DNA of 64,000 nt from Mesorhizobium_B sp035998495 (GTDB lineage Bacteria; Pseudomonadota; Alphaproteobacteria; Rhizobiales; Rhizobiaceae). The stretch spans positions 124,001 through 188,000 of the forward strand of contig DASYHP010000067.1 in the NCBI GenBank assembly GCA_035998495.1. The letters run 5' to 3'. The translations under genes were made by a program, and so were the position numbers. Every line of letters begins with the position of its first letter. Position 1 is the first letter of the stretch. Below are positions 34,408 through 47,342 of the stretch, piece by piece. The notes below the pieces were generated by a model. It was not told where the DNA came from. It was given only the letters and a program-made list of their open reading frames with translations, and searched no databases.

Positions 34408-35508
34408 TCATCCTTTGCGGAAACGGTGTGGGGTGAAGGGTAGGGGATGGACGGAAACGGGGACGCGGCTGCCGCGCACCTCCGCGAAGAGCGCCGCGCC
34501 GGGCTGCGCCAGCGGGGCTGCGACTGCGCCCATGGCGACCGGGTGCTCGACGGAGGGGCCGAACCCGCCGGAGGTGACGGTTCCGACCGGCGTGCCGGAA
34601 GCGTCGAAGAGTGCTGCGCCCGCGCGCACCGGCTGCCGGCCCTCGGGCCTGAGCCCCACGCGCCGGCGGCTCGGGCCGTTTGCCGCGATGGCCGCCAGCG
34701 CCTCCGCCCCTATGAAGCGCCCGCGCTCGCGCGCCGGCCTGAGGATGGCCCACATCAGTCCCGCCGAAGCTGGGTCCGTGGCCGGCGTGATATCCTGCCC
34801 GTGCAGGCAGAGCCCTGCCTCCAGGCGGAGGCTGTCGCGCGCGGCGAGCCCGATCCAGCTTACGCGCTCGTCCGTGAGGAGCTTCGAGACGAGGGTGCGC
34901 GCGTCCTCCTCGGGCAGCGCGATCTCGAACCCGTCCTCGCCGGTGTAGCCGGAGCGCGTCATGAACCAGCCTGGCCGGGGCTCCAATCCGGTCATGAAAC
35001 TGGCCGGGAGATCGCCGGGAAAAGCCGCATTCAGCGCGCCTTCCGCCTCTGGCCCCTGCAGCGCGAGGAACACGCGGTCGAGCGGCTCGACACGCGCACC
35101 GAACTCGCCGGCCAGCGCGCGCAGATGCGCCTCGTCGGCGGCGGCGTTGCCGGCATTCGCCACCACCATGAACCGCTCGGGACCGAGCCGCGTCACGATC
35201 AGGTCGTCCAGGATGCCGGCGTTCGGCGCAAGGAAGAAGGTGTATTTGCTTCGGCCCACCGGCAGCGTTTCCGCCACCATCGGGCAGGCGCGGTCGAGCA
35301 TCTCGGCCACGGCCGGCCCGTTCAGCTCGAACAGCCGCATATGCGAGATGTCGAACAATCCGGCATGGGCGCGCGTCCAGAGATGCTCCTTGAGCACGCC
35401 GAGCGGGTAGGTGAGCGGCATGGACCAGCCGGCGAAGGCGCCGAAGCGCGTCCCGGCCTGGACATGCAGATCTTCAAGGGGAAGGTGGTTCGGTCCGTCG
35501 GCGGTCAA
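34408..35508 (-). CDS. gcvT: Aminomethyltransferase, glycine cleavage T protein
   Basis: GcvT passes the C1 unit from GcvH to tetrahydrofolate. The 366-residue protein shows F-D-I-S-H-M near residue 52, the T-G-E-D-G-F-E-I block and G-L-A-A-R-D-S-L-R-L-E-A-G-L-C-L. The start codon is TTG 35508, supported by GGAGGAGCGAT just upstream. It is first gene after the glycine riboswitch, so its translation or transcription is the point of control. Confidence 0.97.
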   Translation of the reverse strand: MTADGPNHLPLEDLHVQAGTRFGAFAGWSMPLTYPLGVLKEHLWTRAHAGLFDISHMRLFELNGPAVAEMLDRACPMVAETLPVGRSKYTFFLAPNAGILDDLIVTRLGPERFMVVANAGNAAADEAHLRALAGEFGARVEPLDRVFLALQGPEAEGALNAAFPGDLPASFMTGLEPRPGWFMTRSGYTGEDGFEIALPEEDARTLVSKLLTDERVSWIGLAARDSLRLEAGLCLHGQDITPATDPASAGLMWAILRPARERGRFIGAEALAAIAANGPSRRRVGLRPEGRQPVRAGAALFDASGTPVGTVTSGGFGPSVEHPVAMGAVAAPLAQPGAALFAEVRGSRVPVSVHPLPFTPHRFRKG

Positions 35509-35563
35509 TCGCTCCTCCAGAGGCGCACGTTCGCCGCCGCGAGAATCGCGGCGCGTTCCGTGC

Positions 35564-35750
35564 CCCTCTGTCGTGAGCCTGAGAGACTCGCGCCCCGGAA
35601 CCCTGTCGGGACACTTACACCTTCGGCGCAGGGCCTTTCGGCCCCAACTTTCCAGAGCGTCGTTGCACCGTCCGCGGTTCTTTTGCCTGAGAGATTTCGG
35701 GCGATTTCCCCTTCGGCGGCGGCCAAGAAGCCGCTCTCTCCCGCGGACGG
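35564..35750 (-). ncRNA. Tandem glycine riboswitch
   Basis: Two aptamers follow each other on the minus strand upstream of gcvT. The first (35750 to 35668) is closed by a perfect 10-bp P1, CCGTCCGCGG with CCGCGGACGG, and holds GCCGAAGGGG and ATCTCTCAGGCAAAAG. The second (about 35660 to 35564) has GCCGAAGGTGTAAG and GTCTCTCAGGCTCA. These are the conserved core blocks of the gcvT riboswitch class. A frame of 96 codons that runs through it is not a gene. It ends about 55 bases before the TTG start of gcvT. Confidence 0.95.
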
Positions 35751-35783
35751 CGTCGCCTCGTTTCCGAAGCGACCGACGATCCT

Positions 35784-35812
35784 CTCATAGCTCATCGCCG
35801 TCGGCTTGTCAT
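35784..35812 (-). promoter_or_regulatory. Promoter of the gcv operon
   Basis: On the minus strand ATGACA, 17 bases, TATGAG stands just upstream of the riboswitch. A transcript starting near 35777 would contain the whole tandem aptamer. Confidence 0.6.
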
Positions 35813-35884
35813 GGCTCTAACTTTAGGTAGAGTGAATCGCGCCGAAATACAGCTTAGAGATGTTGATTTTGGAGGGGATCAACG

Positions 35885-36253
35885 ATGACCTGGACTTACG
35901 ATCAGTCGACGGGCGACCTTTTCCATGACGGCCAGTTTGTCGGAACCGGCTACTCCGGAAAGGGGCGGACCCGTGAGCAGGGCCGAAACAACGGCGACCT
36001 TGAGCATGAACGAGGTGTCGGCCCCATTCCCAGAGGTCGTTGGCGCATTGGCAGGGCGGAGAATCATCCGAACACGGGGCCGATCTCCATCCGCCTGAGC
36101 CCGGCTGGCCATGACGCGCACGGTCGCAGCGGATTTCTGATCCACGGCAACAATGCGGCCGACAACGCCTCCACCGGCTGCATCATCATGGCGCGCTCCA
36201 TTCGCCTGGAGATCATCGGCAGCGGCGACAAGGAACTGGACGTTGTCGCATAA
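35885..36253 (+). CDS. Tlde1-like (DUF2778) L,D-transpeptidase-fold domain protein
   Basis: The 122-residue protein is a bare DUF2778 domain: G-Y-S-G-K-G-R at the start, G-P-I-P-R-G-R-W in the middle and the catalytic-looking F-L-I-H87-G-N-N with S-T-G-C99-I-I. In Tlde1 proteins of type VI secretion systems this fold cuts or swaps D-amino acids in peptidoglycan. No signal peptide, no type VI genes and no obvious immunity gene are nearby. GGAGGGG lies about nine bases before the ATG. It may be an orphan effector, a phage-derived remnant or a housekeeping enzyme. Confidence 0.75.
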   Translation: MTWTYDQSTGDLFHDGQFVGTGYSGKGRTREQGRNNGDLEHERGVGPIPRGRWRIGRAENHPNTGPISIRLSPAGHDAHGRSGFLIHGNNAADNASTGCIIMARSIRLEIIGSGDKELDVVA

Positions 36254-36301
36254 GCGGCTCACAGGCTCACGCCTGGGTGGCGATGAGAACCCAAGGCGAG
36301 A

Positions 36302-37093
36302 TCAGATCCCCGCGTACCAGTCGTAGCCGCGGTCTTCCCAATAGCCGCCTTGGCCCAGGCCGATGCCGGCAAGGCAGTCGATCAGCGTGATGCGGGCGAG
36401 ATATTTCGGCATCTTGTAGCCGAGCTGCCGTTCCACCCGCACGCGGCATGGCGCGCCGTTCTCGACCGGCAGGGGTCTGCCGTTGACGCCATAGGCGAGG
36501 ATCGTCTGCGGGTGGCGTGCGTCCACGAGGTCGATCGAGCTGGAATAGCGGACTCCGCCCGCAAGGCTGCGCTCGATCGTGTCCATGCAGTCGAACATCA
36601 CATAGCGCGCCTGCGGCTTCACCAGCGCCGCATCCAGCACGAGGCTCAACGGCGCGCCGGTCCATCTGGCGATGCAGCTCCAGCCCTCCACGCAGTCGTG
36701 CCGCGTGATCTGGGTGCGCGCCGGCATGGCCTGGAGTTGGGCCAGGGACAAGGAAAGCGGTTTTTCCACGAGGCCGCCCACCTCCAGCCGCCAGTCGCCA
36801 AAAGCGTTGGCGAGCAGCGCCTGATAGTCCGCATCGGCCGGCGCCGTGACGCCGTTCGGGCGCATGGGTTGGCGGATGTCGCTCTCCGAAAACTCCGGTG
36901 CGAGCCAGTCGCTGCCGCCGATGAGGCGTTGCGCGCGATAGGTCAGGCCGTTGGCGCCTTCCATGACATCGCGGACGGGGTTGTCGGGATAGGAGAGCAG
37001 GTCGAAGGCGTCGCAGCCGGCCAGCGGAACGGCCGAAATCCCCAGCGCCGCGGCCGACAGGAAGCGGCGGCGGGAAAGCATGTTGCGCGTCAT
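36302..37093 (-). CDS. Periplasmic molybdopterin oxidoreductase (MsrP/YedY-like)
   Basis: The 263-residue protein has a twin-arginine signal (S-R-R-R-F-L at residues 7-12, then A-A-A-L-G-I-S-A-V-P-L) and a sulfite-oxidase-type fold. The Mo-ligating Cys is probably C134 in H-D-C-V-E-G-W-S. GGGAGAATCACC precedes ATG 37093. The start overlaps the stop of the cytochrome b gene upstream. MsrP reduces methionine sulfoxide in periplasmic proteins, but its usual partner is MsrQ, so the substrate here is open. Confidence 0.85.
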   Translation of the reverse strand: MTRNMLSRRRFLSAAALGISAVPLAGCDAFDLLSYPDNPVRDVMEGANGLTYRAQRLIGGSDWLAPEFSESDIRQPMRPNGVTAPADADYQALLANAFGDWRLEVGGLVEKPLSLSLAQLQAMPARTQITRHDCVEGWSCIARWTGAPLSLVLDAALVKPQARYVMFDCMDTIERSLAGGVRYSSSIDLVDARHPQTILAYGVNGRPLPVENGAPCRVRVERQLGYKMPKYLARITLIDCLAGIGLGQGGYWEDRGYDWYAGI

Positions 37094-37950
37094 GGTGATT
37101 CTCCCGGCTGCCGCTGGTTCGGGGAGGGCGGGTCGATGCGCTGCCAGCCCGTGATGATGGAGCGCATCCCGTTGATCGGTCCTGCCGCGAGCACCATCAG
37201 CACATGGACGACGAAGAACAGCACGAGCAGGGCCATGCACAGGAAGTGGATGGTCCGCGCGGTCTGCCGCCCGCCCAGGAGATCGTTCAGGAACGGCACG
37301 GTCGCGTTGAACGAGGGCGACATCGCAAGCCCCGTGACGACGATGAGCGGCATCAGGACCAGGAGAACGCCGGCATAGGAGAGCTTCTGGAGCGGGCCAT
37401 AGGCGCGGCCGTGATGGAAGCGGAAGCGCGCATGGCTGGCGACGTCTTGGGGCAAGGCGCGCAGGTCGGCCAGCCGGGGCGCCACGTCGCGGCGCAGATG
37501 GCCGTTGAAGAGGCTCGCGAAAAGCCAGACGAACAGCGCGCCGACGAAGATCCAGGCGAAGAAGAAATGCACCACCCTCCCGGTGGCCAGATCGTGGTGG
37601 GAGGGAATCGTCGCCCAGTTCGGGAAGGCCCGAGGCTCGCCATCCGACCAGCCGAACACGCCCGTCGTGCCGATGCGCCAGCCGTTCAGATCGACATAGC
37701 CCTGCGGGGCCGCCACCGTGCCGGTCGCGCCGATGCGCAGGATCGCGTTGTCATAGGCAAAGCCCGACTCTTTTCCGATGTAAAGGGCGGGATGGGCGTT
37801 GAAGATCTGCAGCCCGCTGAGCAGCAGGAAGAACAGGCTGACCGCCCAGACCCAGTGCGTGACGCGCGTCCAGGCGGACTGCCGGTAGATCAGCGGGCGG
37901 GCGGGCGGCGCATGCGAAGGCGCGGCCGCGTCGGCGGACGCAGAAGACAT
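37090..37950 (-). CDS. Cytochrome b/b6-domain membrane electron carrier
   Basis: The 286-residue protein has at least four hydrophobic helices with histidines set to bind heme: T-H-W near residue 32, V-V-H-F-F-F, and I-H-F-L-C near residue 237, with H-V-L-M after. It is of the Ni-Fe hydrogenase/thiosulfate-reductase cytochrome b class. ATG 37950 is used; a TTG directly before it is in frame. It precedes and overlaps the Tat-exported molybdoenzyme by four bases, so it likely passes quinol electrons to that enzyme. Confidence 0.85.
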   Translation of the reverse strand: MSSASADAAAPSHAPPARPLIYRQSAWTRVTHWVWAVSLFFLLLSGLQIFNAHPALYIGKESGFAYDNAILRIGATGTVAAPQGYVDLNGWRIGTTGVFGWSDGEPRAFPNWATIPSHHDLATGRVVHFFFAWIFVGALFVWLFASLFNGHLRRDVAPRLADLRALPQDVASHARFRFHHGRAYGPLQKLSYAGVLLVLMPLIVVTGLAMSPSFNATVPFLNDLLGGRQTARTIHFLCMALLVLFFVVHVLMVLAAGPINGMRSIITGWQRIDPPSPNQRQPGESP

Positions 37951-38053
37951 CAAGACCCCCGTGTTCGTCGGAAACTCTACCAGAGTTACGGGAGGCGCGA
38001 AGCCGGGGTTTCAGCCCCGCTGCCGGAAACCGTCCTGGCGTCCCCCGATTCGT

Positions 38054-38524
38054 TCACGAGTTCGTGGCCGCCCGCGCGGCGATCGCCCGCCGCAGCGCGC
38101 GGTCGAGCGCCTGCAGGAACTGCGAGCGGTCGCGGGCCGAGAACGCCGCGTTGAAGCCTGAACTCTCGCCGGTCTCGCGCAGGTGCCGGCCGAGGTCGCG
38201 CATCGCCGTCGCCATGCCGATGTTTTCCGGCGTGAACTCGCGGCCGGTGGGTCCGAGCGCCAGCGCGCCTTTTTCGACCGCCCGCCCCGCGAGCGGCACA
38301 TCGGCGGTCACGACCACATCGTTTGAGGCCGCATTCTCCGCGATCCAGTCGTCGGCGGCGTCGAACCCTTTGCCGACCACCACATGCCGGACCATCGGAT
38401 CGCGCGACGGCCGCAACCCGCCATTCGAGACCATCACCACTTCCACCCCGTGCCGCTCCGCCACGCGCAGCACCTCCGCCTTCACGGGGCAGGCGTCGGC
38501 ATCGACAAAGAGGGTGGGCAACAC
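38054..38524 (-). CDS. YaiI/YqxD family protein (DUF188)
   Basis: The 156-residue protein begins with G-T-G-coded M and L-P-T-L-F-V-D-A-D-A-C-P-V-K, the family signature, and has T-A-D-V-P-L-A and G-R-E-F-T-P-E-N-I-G. The fold resembles PIN/NYN nucleases, and acidic D8, D10 could hold metal, but no activity is established. It starts 15 bp after the formaldehyde dehydrogenase stop and could be co-transcribed. Confidence 0.9.
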   Translation of the reverse strand: MLPTLFVDADACPVKAEVLRVAERHGVEVVMVSNGGLRPSRDPMVRHVVVGKGFDAADDWIAENAASNDVVVTADVPLAGRAVEKGALALGPTGREFTPENIGMATAMRDLGRHLRETGESSGFNAAFSARDRSQFLQALDRALRRAIAARAATNS

Positions 38525-38539
38525 TGGCGGAGGCTGGCC

Positions 38540-39667
<1,128 letters not shown>

Positions 39668-39800
39668 GCGAATCCTCCTTCGATGCGGGCGGCCAAGTTT
39701 TCAGCTTTCCGCCCCCGCTTCAACCCGCAGCCGCGGCATTGCTTGTCGCGCGCGGCCATGCACTTAAGGGCGAAAGCTCGGCCGGGGAGACGCCGCAAGA

Positions 39801-41795
39801 ATGTTCCGCAAGATCCTGATCGCCAATCGCGGCGAGATCGCCTGCCGCGTGATGCGCACAGCCCAGCGCATGGGGATCGGGACCGTCGCGGTGTTCTCCG
39901 ACGCTGACCGCGACGCGCTGCATGTCGAGATGGCCGACGAGGCCGTTGGCATCGGACCTGCGCCGGCCGCCGAGAGCTATCTCAACGCCGAGCGCATCAT
40001 CCAGGCCTGCAACGATACGGGCGCGGAGGCCGTCCACCCGGGCTACGGCTTTCTGTCTGAGCGCGCCGCCTTTGCCGAGGCGCTTAAGCCGGAGAACATC
40101 GTCTTCATCGGCCCGCCCGCCTCGGCCATCGAGGCCATGGGCGACAAGATCGAATCGAAGAAGCGGGCGCAGGCCGCCGGCGTCTCGACCGTTCCGGGCT
40201 TCTTGGGCGTGGTGGAGGATTCCGAGCACGCTGTGCGCATCGCCACCGAGATCGGCTTCCCTGTGATGATCAAGGCGTCAGCGGGCGGCGGCGGCAAGGG
40301 CATGCGCGTGGCTTGGAACGAAGCCGAGGCGCGCGAAGGCTTCGAGCGCGCCCGCTCGGAGGCGAAAAGCTCCTTCGGCGACGACCGCGTGTTCATCGAG
40401 AAATTCGTCGAGGAGCCGCGTCACATCGAGATCCAGGTGCTGGCCGACGCGCATGGGAACTGCATCCATCTGGGCGAGCGCGAATGCTCCATCCAGCGGC
40501 GGAATCAGAAGGTCGTAGAGGAAGCGCCGTCGCCCTTCTTGGACGCGGCCACACGCGAGGCCATGGGCGCGCAGGCCGTGGCGCTCGCCAAGGCCGTGGG
40601 CTATGCGAGCGCCGGCACGGTGGAGTTCATCGTCGATCGCAACAAGAACTTCTACTTCCTTGAAATGAACACGCGGCTGCAGGTCGAGCACCCCGTGACG
40701 GAACTCGTCACCGGGCTCGATCTCGTGGAGGAGATGATCCGCGTCGCGGCCGGCGAAAGCCTGCGCCTCGGCCAAGAGGACGTCCGCATGAACGGCTGGG
40801 CGATCGAAAGCCGCATCTATGCCGAAGACCCGGTTCGCGGCTTCCTGCCCTCGGTCGGCCGCCTGCGCCGCTATCGCCCGCCACAGGAAGTCCAAACGCC
40901 TGAAATCATCGTCCGCAACGATACAGGCGTGACGGAAGGCTCGGAAATCTCCATTTTCTACGATCCGATGATCGCGAAACTCTGCGCCTGGGCGCCGACG
41001 CGCGAGGCTGCGACGGACGCCATGGGCGAGGCGCTCGACCGCTTCGCCATTGACGGCGTGGAGCACAATATCGGCTTCCTGTCCGTGCTGATGCGCCATC
41101 CCCGCTGGCGCGAGGGCCGGCTCTCGACGGGCTTCATCGCCGAGGAGTTCCCGGACGGCTTTGCGCCGCACCAGCCCGACTCGGACCAGCAGCGCGTGTT
41201 GGCCTGCGTCTCGGCGGCGATCGATGCGGTGCGTCGGGACCGGCTCCAGGCGACTTCGGTCCGCCGCGAGGTCGTGACGCAGGTCGGGCCGGCGCGGCTG
41301 ACTCTTTCCATCGAGCCTAACTCGCAAGACCGCGCGGCGGGCTTCGCGGGGCGCATTGCCGTCGAAGGCAGGGAGCCGGTCGAAGTTCGCTCCGCCTGGC
41401 GCCCCGGCGATCCGGTCTGGGAAGGCGAGGTAGGCGGCCTGTCCGTCGCCGCGCAGGTGCGCCCGCTTCCCGCCGGCTTCGACCTTCTGTCCTGGCGAGG
41501 CATGTCGGTGAAGGTCCGCACGCTGCCGCCGCATATCGACCGACTCGACCGGCTGATGCCCGAGAAAAAGCCGGCGGACACTTCGAAGCAGCTTCGCTGC
41601 CCCATGCCGGGCCTCGTGGTCACGATCGCCGTCTCGGAAGGCCGGGTCTTCAAGGCGGGCGAGACGCTTGCCGTGGTCGAAGCGATGAAGATGGAGAACG
41701 TGCTTCGCGCCGAACGCGACGGCACGGTGAAGCACATCAAGGCGAGGCCCGGCGACGTGCTGGCCGTTGACGCCGTGATCATGGAATTCGCCTGA
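39801..41795 (+). CDS. pccA: Propionyl-CoA carboxylase alpha subunit (biotin carboxylase/carrier)
   Basis: The 664-residue protein holds biotin carboxylase (residues 1-445; I-L-I-A-N-R-G-E-I-A, A-S-A-G-G-G-G-K-G-M, M-N-T-R-L-Q-V-E-H), a middle BT domain and the C-terminal biotin carrier with the biotinyl Lys in A-M-K-M-E-N. It carboxylates propionyl-CoA with a beta subunit not found here, towards methylmalonyl-CoA. The three-domain layout is that of PccA rather than the shorter AccC. Confidence 0.95.
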   Translation: MFRKILIANRGEIACRVMRTAQRMGIGTVAVFSDADRDALHVEMADEAVGIGPAPAAESYLNAERIIQACNDTGAEAVHPGYGFLSERAAFAEALKPENIVFIGPPASAIEAMGDKIESKKRAQAAGVSTVPGFLGVVEDSEHAVRIATEIGFPVMIKASAGGGGKGMRVAWNEAEAREGFERARSEAKSSFGDDRVFIEKFVEEPRHIEIQVLADAHGNCIHLGERECSIQRRNQKVVEEAPSPFLDAATREAMGAQAVALAKAVGYASAGTVEFIVDRNKNFYFLEMNTRLQVEHPVTELVTGLDLVEEMIRVAAGESLRLGQEDVRMNGWAIESRIYAEDPVRGFLPSVGRLRRYRPPQEVQTPEIIVRNDTGVTEGSEISIFYDPMIAKLCAWAPTREAATDAMGEALDRFAIDGVEHNIGFLSVLMRHPRWREGRLSTGFIAEEFPDGFAPHQPDSDQQRVLACVSAAIDAVRRDRLQATSVRREVVTQVGPARLTLSIEPNSQDRAAGFAGRIAVEGREPVEVRSAWRPGDPVWEGEVGGLSVAAQVRPLPAGFDLLSWRGMSVKVRTLPPHIDRLDRLMPEKKPADTSKQLRCPMPGLVVTIAVSEGRVFKAGETLAVVEAMKMENVLRAERDGTVKHIKARPGDVLAVDAVIMEFA

Positions 41796-41932
41796 CCGCT
41801 TGAGCGCTCCGACCATGCGGATGTGACTGTTCTCCATTCGTTCCAGGGCTTACATCTGCGCCAGACAGGCTGCGCTTCGGCGCGCGGCATCGTGGAACTT
41901 CGGCCGGCGGCGACCGGCGGCAGGGCAGGCGC

Positions 41933-45598
<3,666 letters not shown>

Positions 45599-45608
45599 CA
45601 CCTGATCC

Positions 45609-45658
45609 TCCCCCGTTCGCGGGGGAGGGGGACCACGCGCAGCGTGGTGGAGGGGGCC
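45609..45658 (+). repeat. Two-hairpin intergenic repeat-like element
   Basis: CCTCCCCCG and CGGGGGAGG form a 9-bp stem with loop TTCG, then CCACGC and GCGTGG form a 6-bp stem with loop GCA, followed by TGGAGGGGG. Elements of this design are scattered between genes in many Hyphomicrobiales. It lies 10 bp after the dnaE stop and may also work as its terminator. I see only one copy here. Confidence 0.55.
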
Positions 45659-46070
45659 AGCGCCTCGCCCGCCGCTCCGCCCGTGGACGAAGTTTTGGCT
45701 GCCCGACGGGCGCGCGAATTTTCTTTGCAGGTGTTTCAGCGGCTTAGGCCCGCTGGCGCGAAAAAGTTGAGGCACTCCTTTCCACGCCCCTTCGGCCTTT
45801 TCGTATTCTTGTCCTCGCCTTCTTGCGGGAAGCCTGGGTCATGAACCGGGTGCAAGGGAGAGGGCCGGTGCTGGATCGGTCGCATGAACGGTGATGCGGC
45901 TGGGCGATGAGCCCTCAGGTCCAGGCCCCAGGGGAGGGCGGCGCGCGCACGGCAGAACCGTGCAAGCGCTGCCTGGATCCGGGGCAAGAACGCCGACGGG
46001 GCGCGGGTGACTGCGCCATATAAGTCGTTTCGGAAGGCACGGCCCCGCGCCCCGCTTCCCGAACTCTGAC
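45659..46070. other. Gene-free stretch before the rpsB leader
   Basis: The 842-bp space between dnaE and rpsB holds the repeat-like element at its left end and the rpsB leader at its right. Several open frames of 60 to 150 codons run through, but none has a ribosome site, conserved look or clean composition. A TATAAG at 46019-46024 could be a -10 of an upstream start for the rpsB transcript, without a good -35. No tRNA, rRNA, SRP RNA or RNase P RNA was recognised. Confidence 0.5.
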
Positions 46071-46133
46071 CGAACGCCAGAGGCGTTCGTGTCAACCCTC
46101 GCCAGACCAGCGGACGGGGGATGCTCTTTGACA
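46071..46133 (+). promoter_or_regulatory. boxB-like hairpin followed by boxA-like sequence
   Basis: CGAACGCC and GGCGTTCG (46071-46078, 46082-46089) pair around AGA. 32 bases later comes TGCTCTTTGACA (46122-46133), which matches the boxA antitermination consensus of ribosomal RNA leaders. This order, hairpin then boxA, is that of rrn leaders. It lies about 310 bp before rpsB. Confidence 0.4.
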
Positions 46134-46281
46134 ATGGCCGGACGGCGAGAAGTCGGGCGCGGCGATGATGAAGTTCGCCCAAAGCTCAGCCTGTGCATGC
46201 CTGAGTCAGGCAGGTCGGAAGGGCTGAGGTGCGAGCGGGAGAAGCGAGCGAGCCTCGAAGGACGCACGGCGCGCCCACCGC

Positions 46282-46310
46282 TTGCAACCATGCGCGCCGA
46301 CCGTTATATG
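46282..46310 (+). promoter_or_regulatory. Promoter of rpsB-tsf
   Basis: TTGCAA, 17 bases, TATATG stands 130 bp before the rpsB start and fits the alphaproteobacterial housekeeping consensus. The resulting leader of about 125 bases contains a strong hairpin (46343-46361). Confidence 0.65.
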
Positions 46311-46342
46311 CCGCGCCATCCCACACACGGGTCTTGGGTCAT

Positions 46343-46361
46343 GATCGCGCCTGGCGCGATC
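46343..46361 (+). promoter_or_regulatory. Hairpin in the rpsB leader
   Basis: GATCGCGC and GCGCGATC form an 8-bp perfect stem around CTG, 80 bases before the start codon. No U-run follows. It could be part of an autoregulatory S2 binding leader; this is only inference. Confidence 0.35.
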
Positions 46362-46440
46362 GCGATCCGCCGGTGGCGAGCCGGACATGGTGTCCAGCCG
46401 CCTTTTCGCCCGTGGAGGTTCAACCGGAAAGGAAAACGCT

Positions 46441-47232
46441 TTGGCACTTCCCGATTTCAACATGCGCCAGCTTCTGGAGGCCGGCGTCCATTTCGGCCAC
46501 CAGACGCATCGCTGGAACCCGAAAATGGCGCCCTTCATCTACGGCGCCCGCAACAACATCCACGTCATCGACCTGAGCCAGACGGTACCCATGCTGCACC
46601 AGGCGCTCAAGGTCGTGTCCGACACGGTCGCGCGCGGCGGCCGCGTGCTGTTCGTCGGCACCAAGCGGCAGGCCTCCGAGATCATCGCGGACGGTGCGCA
46701 GCGCTCGGCGCAGTATTACGTCAACTCGCGCTGGCTGGGCGGCATGCTCACCAACTGGAAGACCATCTCCAACTCGATCCAGCGCCTGCGCAAACTCGAC
46801 GAGATCCTGGCCGGCGAGGGCCAGGGCTTCACGAAGAAGGAGCGCCTCAACCTCGACCGTGAGCGTGACAAGCTCAACAAGGCGCTGGGCGGCATCAGGG
46901 ACATGGGCTCGACGCCCGACCTGATGTTCGTGATCGACACCAACAAGGAGGCGATCGCCATTCAGGAGGCCAAGCGCCTCGGCATCCCGGTGGTGGCGAT
47001 CATCGACTCCAATTGCGACCCGGACCTGATCGACTACCCGATCCCCGGCAATGACGACGCCGCCCGCGCGATCCAGCTTTACTGCGATCTCATCGCCCGC
47101 GCCGCCATCGACGGCATCGCCCGCCAGCAGGGCTCGTTCGGCGTGGATGTCGGCGCCTCGGAGGAAGGCCCGGTCGAGCCTGCGCTCGACGCGCCGGCCG
47201 AAGAGCCGCAGGCCGCCGAAGCGCAGGCTTGA
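46441..47232 (+). CDS. rpsB: 30S ribosomal protein S2
   Basis: The 263-residue protein shows the S2 signatures M-R-Q-L-L-E-A-G-V-H-F-G-H-Q-T and P-D-L-M-F-V-I-D-T-N-K-E. The start is TTG 46441, giving A-L-P-D-F-N-M as in relatives, with AAAGGAAAACG upstream; the frame is open further up but without similarity. The C-terminal tail is acidic and Ala/Pro rich. It leads the translation-factor segment with tsf. Confidence 0.96.
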   Translation: MALPDFNMRQLLEAGVHFGHQTHRWNPKMAPFIYGARNNIHVIDLSQTVPMLHQALKVVSDTVARGGRVLFVGTKRQASEIIADGAQRSAQYYVNSRWLGGMLTNWKTISNSIQRLRKLDEILAGEGQGFTKKERLNLDRERDKLNKALGGIRDMGSTPDLMFVIDTNKEAIAIQEAKRLGIPVVAIIDSNCDPDLIDYPIPGNDDAARAIQLYCDLIARAAIDGIARQQGSFGVDVGASEEGPVEPALDAPAEEPQAAEAQA

Positions 47233-47342
47233 TCCCGGCGCGGGCTTGTCGGCCCGCGCATCAGATCGGAGCGAACCAGCTCTCGCGCCGCGCCGTCAGC
47301 TTCGACGCCGCGGCGCAAATTTTATCCAAGGGGATGAACGGA

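Noticed and set aside
35505..35795. A 96-codon minus-strand frame before gcvT
   Set aside because: It runs through both aptamers of the glycine riboswitch, whose conserved RNA features explain the sequence.
46201..46230. Sequence resembling the SRP RNA tip (GGTCGGAAGG)
   Set aside because: The invariant GGAAGGAAGCAGC part of bacterial SRP RNA is not there and no enclosing stem is seen.
46089..46862. Plus-strand frame across the rpsB leader into rpsB
   Set aside because: Arg/Pro-rich out-of-frame product; region is better explained as leader and promoter of rpsB.
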